From: Methanosphaera sp. rholeuAM130
GTDB taxonomy: Archaea > Methanobacteriota > Methanobacteria > Methanobacteriales > Methanobacteriaceae
Assembly (NCBI GenBank): GCA_003266065.1
Contig: MUZY01000017.1
Span: 24,386 to 29,571 of the forward strand
Direction of reading: 5' to 3'
DNA: 5,186 bases
The notes beneath the pieces were generated by a model. The model did no database searches, was not told the origin of the DNA, and saw only the letters and a program-made list of their open reading frames with translations. Position numbers and translations under genes: made by a program. Within the stretch, counting starts at the first letter, position 1; each line of letters opens with the position of its first letter. Positions 4,948 to 5,186 of the stretch are shown in pieces.

Positions 4948-5186
4948 TTATATTTGTATTACTTCGAAGCTTGTCAAATCAACTAGGTCAAATGTCAGCA
5001 CATTCGGACTTGTGCATACTTCGCCTATGCCCGTAATCAGCTTGAATGCCTCGAATGCCTCCAGACATCCGATTATGTTGGGAGTAGGTCCGATTACCGG
5101 CGGCACTCCACTTGTTACCTTTTTAAGGCTTTCAATTGTATTTTCATCTAACGGTCTGTCGAGTGACGGCAGGTTGAACATTTCCT
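4948..5186 (-). CDS. ThiF/MoeB/HesA-family adenylyltransferase, C-terminal part only
   Basis: The 5' end lies beyond the right edge. The frame is open through the edge (Glu codon, then the Met at 5181), so that Met is almost certainly internal. About 79 C-terminal residues are visible. The segment SGVPPVIGPTPNIIGCLEAF, continuing EAFKLITGIGEV, matches the late helix of E1-like enzymes (VxGxxGxxQAxEAIKxLxGxG). It is followed by a final beta hairpin, LTFDLVDLTSFEVIQI. Such enzymes adenylate the C-terminal glycine of a ubiquitin-like sulfur carrier (ThiS, MoaD or archaeal SAMP) for thiamin, molybdopterin or tRNA sulfur transfer. The ATP site and catalytic Cys would be in the missing part. The chain ends right after the beta hairpin, without the Cys pair that MoeB carries at its end for zinc, so subfamily and substrate are open. 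Confidence 0.9.
   Translation of the reverse strand, partial: EMFNLPSLDRPLDENTIESLKKVTSGVPPVIGPTPNIIGCLEAFEAFKLITGIGEVCTSPNVLTFDLVDLTSFEVIQI

Noticed and set aside
1..5186. CRISPR array, insertion sequence, tRNA, rRNA or defence cassette
   Set aside because: No regularly spaced direct repeats, transposase motifs, tRNA cloverleaf or rRNA-like stretch were found on either strand by eye.

Overview
The window looks like a chromosomal stretch from a low-GC methanogenic archaeon, most probably of the order Methanobacteriales (Methanobrevibacter or a close relative). The reasons are AT-rich spacers around moderately AT-rich genes, strong GGAGGTGA-type ribosome sites, TATA-like boxes ahead of genes, T-rich 3' ends without classical hairpins, and the gene set (TPR and HEAT-like repeat proteins, a ThiF/HesA-type adenylyltransferase, a C_GCAxxG_C_C redox protein). 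The assignment is inference: no rRNA or other marker gene is present, and a low-GC bacterium is not excluded.

Layout from left to right. A TPR protein on the minus strand runs off the left edge (1-530). A 408-base divergent spacer (531-938) carries a good TATA box and overlapping inverted repeats ahead of a plus-strand gene for a zinc-ribbon protein of unknown function (939-1613). A 223-base gap follows, with what may be the decayed tail of a DegV-like gene (1666-1794). Next is a plus-strand DgkA-type lipid kinase (1837-2232), convergent with a large minus-strand protein built almost entirely of about 26-residue HEAT-like repeats (2340-3854). After a 356-base spacer comes a minus-strand C_GCAxxG_C_C protein (4211-4651). 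After a 296-base spacer comes the C-terminal end of a ThiF/MoeB/HesA-family gene (4948 to the right edge, minus strand).

The genes appear to be separately transcribed: nearly every gene has its own spacer and ribosome site, and no two overlap or sit in a tight operon. The kinase is the easiest to place in a pathway. All catalytic residues are visible, and in a pseudomurein-walled methanogen it would plausibly phosphorylate a polyprenol or other lipid alcohol. The TPR, HEAT-like and zinc-ribbon proteins are probably protein-binding scaffolds with unknown partners.

I found no mobile element, CRISPR array, tRNA, rRNA or defence cassette, and no convincing new multi-gene system. The items most worth a second look are the zinc-ribbon protein with its structured leader, the HEAT-like repeat protein, the possible degV remnant, and the hairpin abutting the ThiF-family stop codon.
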